A stretch of 64,000 bases of DNA from Actinophytocola sp044466355 (lineage in GTDB: Bacteria; Actinomycetota; Actinomycetes; Mycobacteriales; Pseudonocardiaceae). The notes beneath the pieces were generated by a model. It saw only the letters and a list, made by a program, of their open reading frames with translations, ran no database searches and had not been told where the DNA came from. Positions 8,125-16,460 of this stretch are shown piece after piece (position 1 is the first letter of the stretch; every line of letters begins with the position of its first letter). The stretch covers positions 248,001 through 312,000 of the forward strand of contig NZ_JBITMQ010000001.1 in NCBI RefSeq assembly GCF_044466355.1, in the 5' to 3' direction. The position numbers were made by a program, and so were the translations under genes.

Positions 8125-9180
8125 GTGGGATCGATCACCATTCTCAACGGGACGAACGTGCCGATCAACTCGGCCATCAGCGCCGGTGTCAACTACAGCT
8201 GGTGCAATGAGCTCTTCCCGAAGGAGTACTACGTCCACAACGGTGCGGCCGGGGTCTACTCCCTCAACACACGGTTCTGGCTCGGTGAAGAAAGCGAGTA
8301 CTCGAACAACGGCACCGAGATCGGTCTCTGGGTCGCCGGGGTCGTGCTCGGCATCGTGGGCATCGTCGCGATTCCCATCACCGGTGGCGCCACCGCTCCC
8401 GCAGTGGCGTTCATCGGCTCGGCGCTCGCCGGCGGTGCCGGTCTTGCCGTCGGCGGGATCTCCATCGCGGCACGTGAGTTCACCAACGAGCCGAATGTGT
8501 GGACCAACATCCACGCCATCCACGACCGGAAGTTCATCGCCGAGGGAACCGTCGACCTCACCAGGGGTCAGGACGGCGTCATCACCTACAACGGCCAACC
8601 GAAAATCACCCTCCGCCAGCTCAGCGAGGAGGAGTTCGAGACCTACCGGAAGAGGGAGAAGTTCGTCGAGCACGGCACGGGGGAGGCGATTTCCGACCAC
8701 GCCACCGTGGATGACCTGAAAGCCGTTCTCGACAAGCCCGTGCGGCTCTTCCCCGCGCTCGGTGGCAGGGCGTGCTGGGAGGTGGAGAACGACCAGACGG
8801 CCGAGCACAGTGTCATGCAGCTCTGGGAAAGGGACACCGCCGACCAGACGAAGTGGGAGATCTCCGCGAAACCGCGGCCCACAGATGCGGGCACCGACTG
8901 CGTGGACACGTTCTACCTGTACAACACGGCGCTCGGGATGTACGCGAGTTCAAACGGTGAACGAATGGTGACGACCAAGAACCAGGATGCCGCGGAGTTC
9001 CGGATCTACAAGTCTGCGGGCACCGACGGAAGATTCGCCTTCATGCCCGTCGCGCATCCGAACTACCTGGTGATTCCCGAGAGCGGCAACCTCGGCAACA
9101 GCACCAAACTGCGGTTGGCCTTGAAAACGTCACTGCGTAACCCACTGTGGGCGCGGTGGAAGCTGAACCCGGCCGGCTGA
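8125..9180 (+). CDS. Candidate pore-forming protein with beta-trefoil-like C-terminus
   Basis: 351 residues, no signal peptide. Three parts are visible. The N-terminal beta-rich segment (about 1-65) includes ITILNGTNVPINSAISAGVN. A long Gly/Ala/Ile/Val hydrophobic stretch follows (about 67-112, GLWVAGVVLGIVGIVAIP then GGATAPAVAFIGSALAGGAG), able to form a membrane hairpin. The C-terminal 150 residues have repeated LYNTALGMYASSNG, EFRIYKSAG and ARWKLNP motifs of the ricin-like beta-trefoil type. I do not recognise the whole protein. The layout suits a lectin-guided pore-forming toxin or a membrane-damage protein; this is inference. The GTG at 8125 is preceded by AAGGGG. A hairpin terminator follows. 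Confidence 0.6.
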   Translation: MGSITILNGTNVPINSAISAGVNYSWCNELFPKEYYVHNGAAGVYSLNTRFWLGEESEYSNNGTEIGLWVAGVVLGIVGIVAIPITGGATAPAVAFIGSALAGGAGLAVGGISIAAREFTNEPNVWTNIHAIHDRKFIAEGTVDLTRGQDGVITYNGQPKITLRQLSEEEFETYRKREKFVEHGTGEAISDHATVDDLKAVLDKPVRLFPALGGRACWEVENDQTAEHSVMQLWERDTADQTKWEISAKPRPTDAGTDCVDTFYLYNTALGMYASSNGERMVTTKNQDAAEFRIYKSAGTDGRFAFMPVAHPNYLVIPESGNLGNSTKLRLALKTSLRNPLWARWKLNPAG

Positions 9181-9206
9181 CCCACTGCCGCGACACTCCG
9201 GTGAGA

Positions 9207-9237
9207 GCGGGCGCAGCGCGGACGGCGTTGCGCCCGC
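9207..9237. terminator. Bidirectional hairpin terminator
   Basis: GCGGGCGCA (9207-9215) and TGCGCCCGC (9229-9237) form a perfect 9-bp GC stem with a 13-base loop. It sits between two convergent genes ending at 9180 and 9262. Confidence 0.6.
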
Positions 9238-9261
9238 GTGGGGCGACCGGCGCGGGAACCG

Positions 9262-11142
9262 TCAGGCGGGTTGCCCGGGCAGGTGAATGGTGAACGTGGT
9301 GCCGGTGCCCGGCGTGCTGCGGACCTCGATCCGCCCGCCGTGCGCGGCGATCAGGTGGTGGGTGATCGCCAGGCCGAGGCCGCTGCCGCCCGACGCCCGG
9401 CTCCTCGACCGGTCGGCGCGCCAGAAGCGGTCGAAGATGTGCGGGAGCGACTCGGCGTCGATCCCGGATCCGGTGTCGGCGACGTCGATGAGCACCTCGT
9501 CGTGTGCCCCGGCCTGTGTTCCGTCGCGGGCCCACAGGGTCACCCGGCCACCGGCGGGGGTGTGGCGCAGCGCGTTGGACACGAGGTTGCCGAGCGCCTG
9601 GCGCAACCGGGTCGGGTCGGCGGACAGGTCGGGTTCGCCGTCGATCGTGACCCGCAGCGTGACGCGCGCCGCGGTCGCGTGGCTCTGGTGTGCCGATGCG
9701 ACCTGCGTCAGTATCGACCGCACCGACACCTGTTCCGGGTGCATCCGCAGCTTCCCCGCGTCGGCGAGAGCGAGGTCCTGCAGGTCGTCGATGATGTGCT
9801 GCAGCAGCACCGTTTCCTCGACCAGCGAGGCCACCAGCGCCGGTTCCAGCTTCGCCATCCCGTCCTGCGCGGCCTCCAGCCAGCCGCGGATGTTCACGAG
9901 CGGGGTCCGCAGCTCGTGCGCGACGTCGCTGACCATCGTCCTGCGCTGCCGTTCGGCGGTCTCGATCTGTTCGGACATCCGGTTGAACGCGGTCGCCAGC
10001 TCGCCGATCTCGCCGCGGGCGGTGGTCTCCACACGTGCGGACCGTTCGCCGTCGCCCATCTTGCGTGCCGCCGACGTGATCGCGTGGATGGGCCGGACGA
10101 GGCGGGTCGCGGCGAGTGCGGTCACGCCGACCGTCAGCACGAGCACCGCCAGCGCCGTCCACGCGATCCTGGCGTAGCCCACCGTGGACAGGTCGAACCG
10201 GTCGGCCCGCGCTCCTGGCCTGCCGATGTAGAGGTACGCGGGCGCGGACACGTGGGACGCGAGCTGTTCGCGGCGCGCGGAGTCGACGCAGCGCTGGTCG
10301 TCCGGTGCGGCGCGCAGCTCGTCCGGCGCGGTCAGCTCCGCCGGTTCCGTGGCCAGCGGCGCCTTGCCCTGCCGGTCGAGGCACGCGTTGACCAGCGTCA
10401 GCAGTTCGGTGCTCGCCGCGGTCTCGGTCCTGGTCGTCGGCGCCGGTCGCGGACAGGAATCGGTGCGTTCGGACGGCGGTGTGACGCCTTCCTGGACCGG
10501 GTCGGCGGAGGGCCGTACCGCGACCGGTGGCGCCCGGTCGACCGGCGCGGCGAGGTCGGAGGGCGCCGCCCGCTCCGGGTCGCGCGCGGCGCCGGTCACC
10601 TCGTCGACGGCCGGGCGGCCGTTGGGTTTCTCGACGATCACCCCGTCACGGCCGAGTCCACGCAGGCAGGTCAGCTGCGCCTGCGCCGACCGCCGCAGCT
10701 CGTCGCGCTCGGCCGTGGTCAGGCGGTACGGGCCGACGGCACGCGCGTCGATGCCCGCCTTCCCGGCGTCCGGCTTGAGCACCGGGTCGACGGTCAGCGG
10801 ATCGACCACCGCGGACGGCGTCCTGGGCAGCGGCGCCCGCGGTGCCCCGGCGGAGTCGGCGATCCGCGCCCGCGTCGGGGTCGTCACCGTGATGTGCCGT
10901 CCGGTCTCCTTGGCGACGCGGTCCACCAGCCCCTGCACACCCGACCAGTTCGCGTGGGTGGCGGCGTGGCCGAGCAGCAGGTCGTAGATCTCCGCGTCGG
11001 TGGCCACCGACTCGCTGATCTCCTGGTTGATCGCGCCGCTGGTGCTCTGCGCGGCCAGCCACGCCGAGGCGCCGACCGAGCAGCCCGCCACGACCACCGA
11101 CAGCGCGAGCAGCCGCGTGAGCAGGCTATGCCGTCGGGTCAT
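9262..11142 (-). CDS. Sensor histidine kinase, OmpR-partner class
   Basis: 626 residues. Membrane segment 1 (about 9-30) and segment 2 (about 323-345) enclose an unusually large 290-residue extracytoplasmic domain, Pro/Ala-rich with several cysteines. HAMP domain follows (345-398, RLVRPIHAITSAARKM), then the dimerisation box VSDVAHELRTPLVNIRGW with phosphorylated histidine near residue 408. The ATPase domain has an N box (NLVSNALRHTP), G1 (DVADTGSGID), F box (FDRFWRADRS) and G2 (GSGLGLAI). It overlaps the response regulator gene by 17 bases, so the pair is cotranscribed. The cognate targets may include the divergent surface protein and sortase genes. Signal unknown. Confidence 0.93.
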   Translation of the reverse strand: MTRRHSLLTRLLALSVVVAGCSVGASAWLAAQSTSGAINQEISESVATDAEIYDLLLGHAATHANWSGVQGLVDRVAKETGRHITVTTPTRARIADSAGAPRAPLPRTPSAVVDPLTVDPVLKPDAGKAGIDARAVGPYRLTTAERDELRRSAQAQLTCLRGLGRDGVIVEKPNGRPAVDEVTGAARDPERAAPSDLAAPVDRAPPVAVRPSADPVQEGVTPPSERTDSCPRPAPTTRTETAASTELLTLVNACLDRQGKAPLATEPAELTAPDELRAAPDDQRCVDSARREQLASHVSAPAYLYIGRPGARADRFDLSTVGYARIAWTALAVLVLTVGVTALAATRLVRPIHAITSAARKMGDGERSARVETTARGEIGELATAFNRMSEQIETAERQRRTMVSDVAHELRTPLVNIRGWLEAAQDGMAKLEPALVASLVEETVLLQHIIDDLQDLALADAGKLRMHPEQVSVRSILTQVASAHQSHATAARVTLRVTIDGEPDLSADPTRLRQALGNLVSNALRHTPAGGRVTLWARDGTQAGAHDEVLIDVADTGSGIDAESLPHIFDRFWRADRSRSRASGGSGLGLAITHHLIAAHGGRIEVRSTPGTGTTFTIHLPGQPA

Positions 11143-11842
11143 CGGCGCCGGTCTCCCTCAGCTTGTAGCCGACGCCGTACACCGTGAGCAGGTGCACCGG
11201 GTTGCGCGGGTCGGGTTCGAGCTTGCGGCGCAGGTTCATCACGTGCACGTCGACCGTGCGCTCGGTGACGAACTTGTCCATGCCGAACGCCTGGCTGAGC
11301 AGCTGGCCCCGGCTGAACGTGCGGCCGGGTTCGGCGACCAGTACGGCCAGCAGCCGGAACTCCGCCGGGGTGCAGTCCAGCGCGACGCCGCCGAGCGTGA
11401 CCTCGTGCCGCTGCTGGTCCACCACCAGGTCGCCGGCCGACAACACCGGCTGCGCACGGCCGCCCGCCCGGTGGGACCGGCGCAGCACCGCGCGGACGCG
11501 CGCCGCGAGCTGTCTCGGGCTGTAGGGCTTGGTGATGTAGTCGTCCGCGCCGAGGTCGAGGCCGAGCAGCACGTCGTCCTCGGTGGTGCGCGCGGTGAGC
11601 AACACGATCGGCACGTCCGACTCGGCGCGCAGCACGCGGCACACGTCCAGCCCGTCGACCCTGGGCATCATCACGTCGAGGACCACCAGATCGGGTTTTC
11701 TGCGCCGCGCCTCGTCGATGGCCGCCCGCCCGTCGTGCACGACGATCACCGTGTGGTTGTCGTGCACCAGGTAGCGCCGGATCAGCTCGGCCTGCTTCGG
11801 ATCGTCCTCCGCGACCAGCACCTGTGCGTACACCCACCGCAT
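11126..11842 (-). CDS. OmpR-family response regulator
   Basis: 238 residues. The receiver domain has the acidic pair in LVAEDDPKQ, phosphoacceptor Asp56 (VVLDVMMPRVDG), the conserved Thr in LLTART and Lys in YITKPYSP. The C-terminal winged helix includes LDCTPAEFRLLAVLVAEPG, RTVDVHVMNLRRKLEPDP and VYGVGYKL, the standard OmpR/PhoB effector. The ATG at 11842 is chosen because the receiver fold starts directly after it; a much longer upstream frame has no homology. First gene of the operon with the kinase; 159 bp divergent from a surface protein gene. Confidence 0.93.
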   Translation of the reverse strand: MRWVYAQVLVAEDDPKQAELIRRYLVHDNHTVIVVHDGRAAIDEARRRKPDLVVLDVMMPRVDGLDVCRVLRAESDVPIVLLTARTTEDDVLLGLDLGADDYITKPYSPRQLAARVRAVLRRSHRAGGRAQPVLSAGDLVVDQQRHEVTLGGVALDCTPAEFRLLAVLVAEPGRTFSRGQLLSQAFGMDKFVTERTVDVHVMNLRRKLEPDPRNPVHLLTVYGVGYKLRETGADDPTA

Positions 11843-12001
11843 TATGCGTGCCGTCCCGGCCGGGGTCTCGTGACCGCCCGATGTCGCCGGGAAACCGAAC
11901 AGGTTCTTCATATTCGGCACACAGGATCTTGAAAACGGCTCTCCAGACTCGTCGTCGTCCGGCCAAAACGGCCGGGCATCCACGCCGAGGAGAGGACATT
12001 C

Positions 12002-12382
12002 ATGAAGCTGGGCCGAGCATGCGCCGCGGGCGCCGTGCTGTGGGCGGTGGCACTGCCGCTGACCGCCGGGACCGCGCTGGCCGACCAGGAGCCCGCGCCC
12101 GTCGCGGAGCAGCCGTCGGCACCGGTGGCGGATCCGCCCGCGGACCCGTCGGCGGCACCGTCGGAAGTCGCTCCGCCGCGGATCAGGCCGGATGACCGCG
12201 CTCCGGAGGAGCCCGAGGACCGCCAGGTGCCCGTGCGGCCGGAGGGGGCGCCGGAGACCGGCGGCGGGCCGGAGGAGACCGGCGTCGGCCTGGCCGTGAC
12301 CGGTGGCGCGGCGGTGGTCGTGGCCGTCGCGGCGGGCGGCGCCGTGCTGGTGTCGCGCCGTCGTCGCGCCGAGGCGCGGTAG
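12002..12382 (+). CDS. Secreted Pro-rich protein with C-terminal anchor, probable sortase substrate
   Basis: 126 residues. A signal peptide (residues 1-27, cut near TALADQ) precedes a Pro/Ala/Glu-rich low-complexity region. The C-terminus has the cell-wall sorting layout: a PETGGGPEETG segment, a hydrophobic stretch (GLAVTGGAAVVVAVAAGGAV) and a basic tail SRRRRAEAR. There is no exact LPXTG; the APETG or LAVTG elements could be the recognised pentapeptide. A class F sortase gene begins 15 bp downstream in the same operon, so this protein is its likely partner. GAGGAGAGGA gives a strong ribosome site. No enzymatic domain; probably a stalk or adhesin-like spacer. Confidence 0.75.
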   Translation: MKLGRACAAGAVLWAVALPLTAGTALADQEPAPVAEQPSAPVADPPADPSAAPSEVAPPRIRPDDRAPEEPEDRQVPVRPEGAPETGGGPEETGVGLAVTGGAAVVVAVAAGGAVLVSRRRRAEAR

Positions 12383-12397
12383 GGCCGGGGATCGACA

Positions 12398-13060
12398 GTG
12401 CGGTTCCGCACCACGGGAACCAGGGGAGGCCGCGGCACGCTCGCGGCCTCCCTGTTCCTCGTCGTACTCGTCCTGACCGGCTGTTCGGCACCCGAGACCG
12501 GGGCACAGCCGGCACCACCGGCCCAGCACTCGACGCCGCGATCCGCGACGTCGCCACCACCCGCCGACGGGCCGGGCACGCTGCCAAGGTCACGTCCCGT
12601 GTGGATCGACGTGCCCGGCATCCAGGCGCACTCGACGCTGGTGCCGCTCGGCCTCAACGCCGACCGGACGGTCGAGGTCCCGCCGGTGGAGCAGCCGATG
12701 CAGGCCGGGTGGTACGAGCACAGCCCGACACCGGGCCAGACCGGCCCCTCGATCGTGCTCGGTCACGTCAACGGCGGTGGCCGGGACGGCATCTTCGCGC
12801 GTCTGCACGAGCTGGCGCCGGGTGACGAGATCCGGATCGGCCGCGAGGACGAGCAGGTCGCCCGGTTCGTGGTCGAGCGCACCGAACAGATCCCGAAGGC
12901 CGAGTTCCCCGCCGACGAGGTGTACGGCAACACGACGGGGCCCGAGCTGCGGCTGATCACGTGCGGCGGCACGTTCGACGAGACCGCGAAGAGCTACCGC
13001 GACAACGTCATCGTGTTCGCGGTCTTCACCGGCGTGGTCGGCGCCACCGAACCGGGGTGA
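12398..13060 (+). CDS. Class F sortase, lipoprotein type
   Basis: 220 residues with catalytic His123 (VLGHVNGGG), Cys189 (LITCGG) and Arg201 (KSYRDN), the sortase triad in the right order and spacing. The N-terminus is LFLVVLVLTGCS, a lipobox with Cys29, so the enzyme appears anchored as a lipoprotein rather than by a simple transmembrane helix. A Pro/Ser/Thr linker (30-65) then leads to the catalytic barrel. It would cleave a sorting signal and join the substrate to the wall or another acceptor. It follows its presumed substrate gene by 15 bp; GTG start after GGGG. Confidence 0.88.
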   Translation: MRFRTTGTRGGRGTLAASLFLVVLVLTGCSAPETGAQPAPPAQHSTPRSATSPPPADGPGTLPRSRPVWIDVPGIQAHSTLVPLGLNADRTVEVPPVEQPMQAGWYEHSPTPGQTGPSIVLGHVNGGGRDGIFARLHELAPGDEIRIGREDEQVARFVVERTEQIPKAEFPADEVYGNTTGPELRLITCGGTFDETAKSYRDNVIVFAVFTGVVGATEPG

Positions 13061-13064
13061 CTCC

Positions 13065-13082
13065 GAGCCGGGCCACCGGCTC
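13065..13082. terminator. Short hairpin between convergent operons
   Basis: GAGCCGG (13065-13071) and CCGGCTC (13076-13082) form a perfect 7-bp stem with a 4-base loop between the sortase gene and the oppositely oriented response regulator, overlapping the latter's stop codon. Confidence 0.45.
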
Positions 13083-13731
13083 AGAGGTCGTCGACGTCGA
13101 CGAGGCCGTCCTGGATCGCGCGAGCGAGCAGGGCGGCCTTGGTGGCGGCGGGGCGCCCGACGTTCGCGTACTTCAGCCGTATCCGGTCCAGGTGGGTGCC
13201 GACCGTGCGGGTCGTGATGTCCAGCAGGTCCGCCACCAGTTGTTTCGACTCGCACTGGAACCACAGGGTGAGGACTTCGGACTCGCGGTCGGACAGCGCG
13301 GGCCGCTGCGGGTGGCGGTTCGCGACCATCGCACCGGCGAGCGCGGGAGGCAGGTACGGCTGGTTCCGCGCCGCCGCCACGGTCGCGGCGACGAGGTGGT
13401 CGTTCCCCTCCGCCTTGGTGAGGAACCCGCAGACGCCGAGGTCGAGGCACGTCAACGCGACGTCCTCGCTGTCCTGCATCGTGTAGACGATGACCTTGCG
13501 GCCCGCGTCGACGAGCCTGCGCACGGTCGCCCGGTAGGAGACGGTGGGGTTCTCCTCGACGTTGAGGTCCAGGATGACCACGTCCGCCTCGTCACCGGGC
13601 GATGTCCACGCGCACTTGATCGACGTGCCCGCCGCGACGACCCGGATCGGCGGGTCGGCTTCGGCGTACCAGGCCCGGATCCCGGCGAGGATGGCGGGAT
13701 GGTCGTCCACGACCGTCACCGTGATTGCCAT
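13081..13731 (-). CDS. LuxR/NarL-family response regulator
   Basis: 216 residues. Receiver domain with VVDDHPAIL acidic pair, phosphoacceptor Asp55 (VVILDLNVEEN), Thr in VIVYTMQDSE and Lys in FLTKAEG. The C-terminal LuxR helix-turn-helix includes LSDRESEVLTLWFQCESKQL and TRTVGTHLDRIRLKY. The ATG at 13731 has GGAG upstream and overlaps the end of the preceding kinase-like gene by 16 bases. It is the last gene of a three-gene operon with two kinase-like proteins. Targets cannot be inferred. Confidence 0.92.
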   Translation of the reverse strand: MAITVTVVDDHPAILAGIRAWYAEADPPIRVVAAGTSIKCAWTSPGDEADVVILDLNVEENPTVSYRATVRRLVDAGRKVIVYTMQDSEDVALTCLDLGVCGFLTKAEGNDHLVAATVAAARNQPYLPPALAGAMVANRHPQRPALSDRESEVLTLWFQCESKQLVADLLDITTRTVGTHLDRIRLKYANVGRPAATKAALLARAIQDGLVDVDDL

Positions 13732-14822
13732 GAGGTCTCCAACCGAAGTCTTCCCCGGACGACCGACTCGACGAGCGCGACCTGCCCGGCGCCGGTGCGG
13801 ACGGACGGCAGCACCGGAGCGGCGCACAGAACGCTCAGCCGGACGCGGTCCGCGGTGTAGAGCACGGTCACCCGCGCCTCGGATCCGGCCGCCACCAACG
13901 CTTCCGAGACCGGGGTGAGGAGTTCGTGCCGCACCGACGGCGTCAGGTCCATCGGTGTGCCCCGCACGGACAGGTGCACCGAGGCACCGTGTCGTTCCGC
14001 GATGTCGATGACGGCGCCGAGCTCGTGGACCAGCCGGTCGTCGACGGCTTCCGTCTCACAGAACAGCCTGCGCATCCGCGCCGCGTCGACCGCACAGCGG
14101 CGGCGGACCTCGGGGTCGCGTGGATCGAGGTCACCTCCCGCCAGGCCCGCGAGCAGGGGAATGGTGCTCACCCGCAGCTCCGCGTACCTGCGTGCGCGGT
14201 TGCTCGCGGCGGCCGCGGCCGACTCGTTCCTGATGCGCAGCCGTTCCTCCTCCCGCGAGGTGCGGGCCGACGCCGTCGCGATGGCCCGCACCAACATCGC
14301 GCTCATCGCGACGCCCAGCTGGAACCCGACCACCGCCACCACGACCACGGCCATCGCGGCCAGGTCCGGGAGGGTCGCGCCCGACGCGACCAACGGCCAC
14401 GTCAGTGCCGTGACGTGGACCGCGCAGAACCCGGCGAACCACCACAGTGGCACCTCGAACAGCAAGGCCAGGGCGTGCCAGCCGATCACGCTGAACGACC
14501 AGTGCTCGGCCCGCTGCAGGGCGTCCAGCGGCAGGACCAGGGCCATGGTGAGCGAGCAGGCCAGCAGCACCGCGGTCCCCGCGAACACGATCGGCGTGGG
14601 CGTGCGTCCCCGCACCAGCAGGACCGCGGCCCAGGCGAGGCTCGTCACCGCGAGGACGGCGTAGACACCGACCTCTGCCGGGGCGCGGAACTGTCCCGCG
14701 ACGAACCGGTAGCCGTAGACACCGAACTGGATCGTCAGCGCGACGGTGAGCAGCACCGCCCGGATCGCGACGAGCATTCGCCGCTCCAGGAAGGTGACCC
14801 TGCCGCTGTCGAGATCAGCCAC
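13716..14822 (-). CDS. Degenerate histidine-kinase-like membrane protein
   Basis: 368 residues: five or six membrane segments in the first 190 residues, then a cytoplasmic region with a coiled helix (RTSREEERLRIRNE, SNRARRYAELRV). Its tail aligns in layout with a kinase ATPase domain (SVRHELLTPVSEALVAAG), but the phosphoacceptor histidine, the N-box asparagines and the glycine-rich G1/G2 boxes are absent. It probably cannot phosphorylate. It lies between an intact kinase and the response regulator, overlapping both (8 and 16 bases). The likely role is a sensory or inhibitory subunit forming heterodimers with the intact kinase. Family assignment rests on context and layout. Confidence 0.65.
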   Translation of the reverse strand: MADLDSGRVTFLERRMLVAIRAVLLTVALTIQFGVYGYRFVAGQFRAPAEVGVYAVLAVTSLAWAAVLLVRGRTPTPIVFAGTAVLLACSLTMALVLPLDALQRAEHWSFSVIGWHALALLFEVPLWWFAGFCAVHVTALTWPLVASGATLPDLAAMAVVVVAVVGFQLGVAMSAMLVRAIATASARTSREEERLRIRNESAAAAASNRARRYAELRVSTIPLLAGLAGGDLDPRDPEVRRRCAVDAARMRRLFCETEAVDDRLVHELGAVIDIAERHGASVHLSVRGTPMDLTPSVRHELLTPVSEALVAAGSEARVTVLYTADRVRLSVLCAAPVLPSVRTGAGQVALVESVVRGRLRLETSWQSR

Positions 14823-15987
14823 GGGACCAGCGCCAGGTCACCGTCGTGCCGTCGCCCGGCGCGGACCGGATCGCCACGTCGCCGTCCGCGGCGACCATCC
14901 GGCCGCGGATCGAGTGCGACAGCCCGCGGCGGTGGTGGGGCACCCGCCCCGGGTCGAAGCCGCGGCCGCGGTCGGCCACCCGCACCTCGACCTGCCCGTC
15001 GTGCTCGCTCGCGGTCACGACGGCGCCGGGGTCGCCCGCGTGCTCGCGGACGTTGCTCAACGCTTCCCGTACGCCGTGGTAGATCGCCAGCGCGGGCCGC
15101 GGGGGCATGGCGAACGGCCGTGGCACGTCGACGCGCACGTCGAGCCCGGGGAAGGCGGTCACGCTGCCGAGCAGCTCGGCGAGGTCCAGCTCCTGGTCCG
15201 AGGACCACGGGGTGGTCAGCACGTCGAGATCGCGGCGCGCCTGTGTGGACAGCCAGCCGAAGTCGTCGGTGGCGCCGGTCGACACGATGAGGAAGGTGGT
15301 GCTCGCGGTGTCGTGCAACAGCGCCATGTACGCCAGGTCGGCGTCGCGCTGGGCGCGCACGGCCGCGGCCGCGCTCCTGCGTTCCGCCAGTCGCCGGGTG
15401 GCCGCGTCGTACAGCCGTGCCGCACGGCGGACCATCAGCAGACCGAGGAAGGACAGTGCCGCCTGCACGAGCATGCGGCCCGCGGGCAGCACCGGCAGCC
15501 CACCACCGGCGAGCAGACAGCCCACGGCGTAGCAGGCGGCGGTCGCGCAGGCGATCAGGTGTGCCGCACCGGGCCGGTCGGGCCATTCGAAGTAGCAGGT
15601 GACCGACACGATGGAGGCCGTGGCCACGATCCAGCCGCTGAACGGCTGGGGTCCGAGGTGGACCTGGCTCAGGCCGAGCACCGCGACGAGCGCCAGGTTC
15701 CCGGCCACCGTCCCGGCCGGTGAGAGCGTCCGCAGGCGGACCTGCGCGCACGACATGACGGTGATCGCCCCGGCGACGACGACCGCCAGGGCGGCGTCAC
15801 CGGCACCGTGACCGATCATGCCGAAAACACCGCACAGCCCGACCAGGACGGCACGCAACCACGACGCGCCCCGGACCGAGACGTGTTGGAGGTGACGCTC
15901 GGAAGCCCCCGGCAGCCTCGGCTCGGCACGGTGCTCACCGCTCACAGTGGAGGGCGGCCGCACGATGGACTGCGTAGTGCCGTGCAC
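14815..15987 (-). CDS. NarL-type sensor histidine kinase
   Basis: 390 residues. Five to six hydrophobic segments (about 42-185) are followed by a dimerisation helix (RLYDAATRRLAERRSAAAA) and an H box with His225 (LLHDTASTTFLI). The C-terminal HATPase_c domain has the N box (REALSNVREHAG), G1 (VADRGRGFDPG) and G2 (RGLSHSIRGRM). First gene of the operon with a degenerate kinase and a LuxR-type regulator. The GTG at 15987 is tentative; another GTG at 15945 would shorten the cytosolic N-terminus by 14 residues without changing the domains. Confidence 0.85.
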   Translation of the reverse strand: MHGTTQSIVRPPSTVSGEHRAEPRLPGASERHLQHVSVRGASWLRAVLVGLCGVFGMIGHGAGDAALAVVVAGAITVMSCAQVRLRTLSPAGTVAGNLALVAVLGLSQVHLGPQPFSGWIVATASIVSVTCYFEWPDRPGAAHLIACATAACYAVGCLLAGGGLPVLPAGRMLVQAALSFLGLLMVRRAARLYDAATRRLAERRSAAAAVRAQRDADLAYMALLHDTASTTFLIVSTGATDDFGWLSTQARRDLDVLTTPWSSDQELDLAELLGSVTAFPGLDVRVDVPRPFAMPPRPALAIYHGVREALSNVREHAGDPGAVVTASEHDGQVEVRVADRGRGFDPGRVPHHRRGLSHSIRGRMVAADGDVAIRSAPGDGTTVTWRWSRG

Positions 15988-16065
15988 GGCTGGAAAGTTA
16001 CCAGCGGTGACCTGCTCATACTCGCGAATGGTGGCATCCGGTGACCGGTCGGTCGCGGGATGTCG

Positions 16066-16107
16066 GTCGTTCGAACGACAGGCGACGGACCCGTCCGCCG
16101 GTATAAC
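16066..16107 (+). promoter_or_regulatory. Palindrome and -10 element before type VII secretion genes
   Basis: GTCGTTCGAACGAC at 16066-16079 is a perfect 14-bp palindrome. TATAAC at 16102-16107 fits an actinobacterial -10 box and ends eight bases before the ATG at 16116, which has no Shine-Dalgarno sequence; a leaderless mRNA is likely. The palindrome lies upstream of the -10 in operator position. Confidence 0.4.
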
Positions 16108-16115
16108 TCCGGCAC

Positions 16116-16460
16116 ATGAGCACCGGCTTTGCCTTCAACGACGCCGAGTTCCAGGCCGTCCTCCGGGACTGGCGCGACCTTCGGGCACAGCTCGACGAGG
16201 CACGCCGCCGCTTCTCCGCACTGGCGGACCTGTCGGCCCGGCGGCCCGCCGACGACGTGGCGAGTCAGAACTTCCAGAACCGTGCCCGGCGCGCGGTTCT
16301 CGCGGCGAACGCGTCCGACGAGGCCGTTCGCGCGTTTGTGGACGGTTTCATCGCGAAGCTGGAGCGGACGGCGCCCGCCTACGTGAGCACGGACGTCAAC
16401 GGCGTCACGCGGTTCGACCGCACCGACTCCGGCGCGGACAGCGGGGGCGCGGCGTCATGA
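16116..16460 (+). CDS. Small WXG100-like protein of a type VII secretion cluster
   Basis: 114 residues, predicted almost fully helical in its first 90 residues: FNDAEFQAVLRDWRDLRAQL, a loop near LSARRPADDVASQNF and a second helix with AVRAFVDGFIAKLERTAP. This helix-turn-helix hairpin and size match Esx/PE-type secretion substrates; a strict WXG is not present, although DWRDL occupies the first helix. The stop overlaps the next gene's ATG (ATGA), so it is translated together with the PPE-like protein and probably pairs with it as PE pairs with PPE. Export by an ESX system elsewhere in the genome is inferred. Confidence 0.65.
   Translation: MSTGFAFNDAEFQAVLRDWRDLRAQLDEARRRFSALADLSARRPADDVASQNFQNRARRAVLAANASDEAVRAFVDGFIAKLERTAPAYVSTDVNGVTRFDRTDSGADSGGAAS

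Noticed and set aside
9262..11842. MtrAB assignment for the two-component pair
   Set aside because: The kinase ectodomain is much larger and cysteine-rich, and the lpqB gene that normally follows mtrB is missing.
16066..16079. Possible LexA SOS box (GTCGTTCGAACGAC)
   Set aside because: The actinobacterial LexA box has GAAC and GTTC half-sites in the opposite order with a spacer; here TTCGAA is central, so it does not fit.
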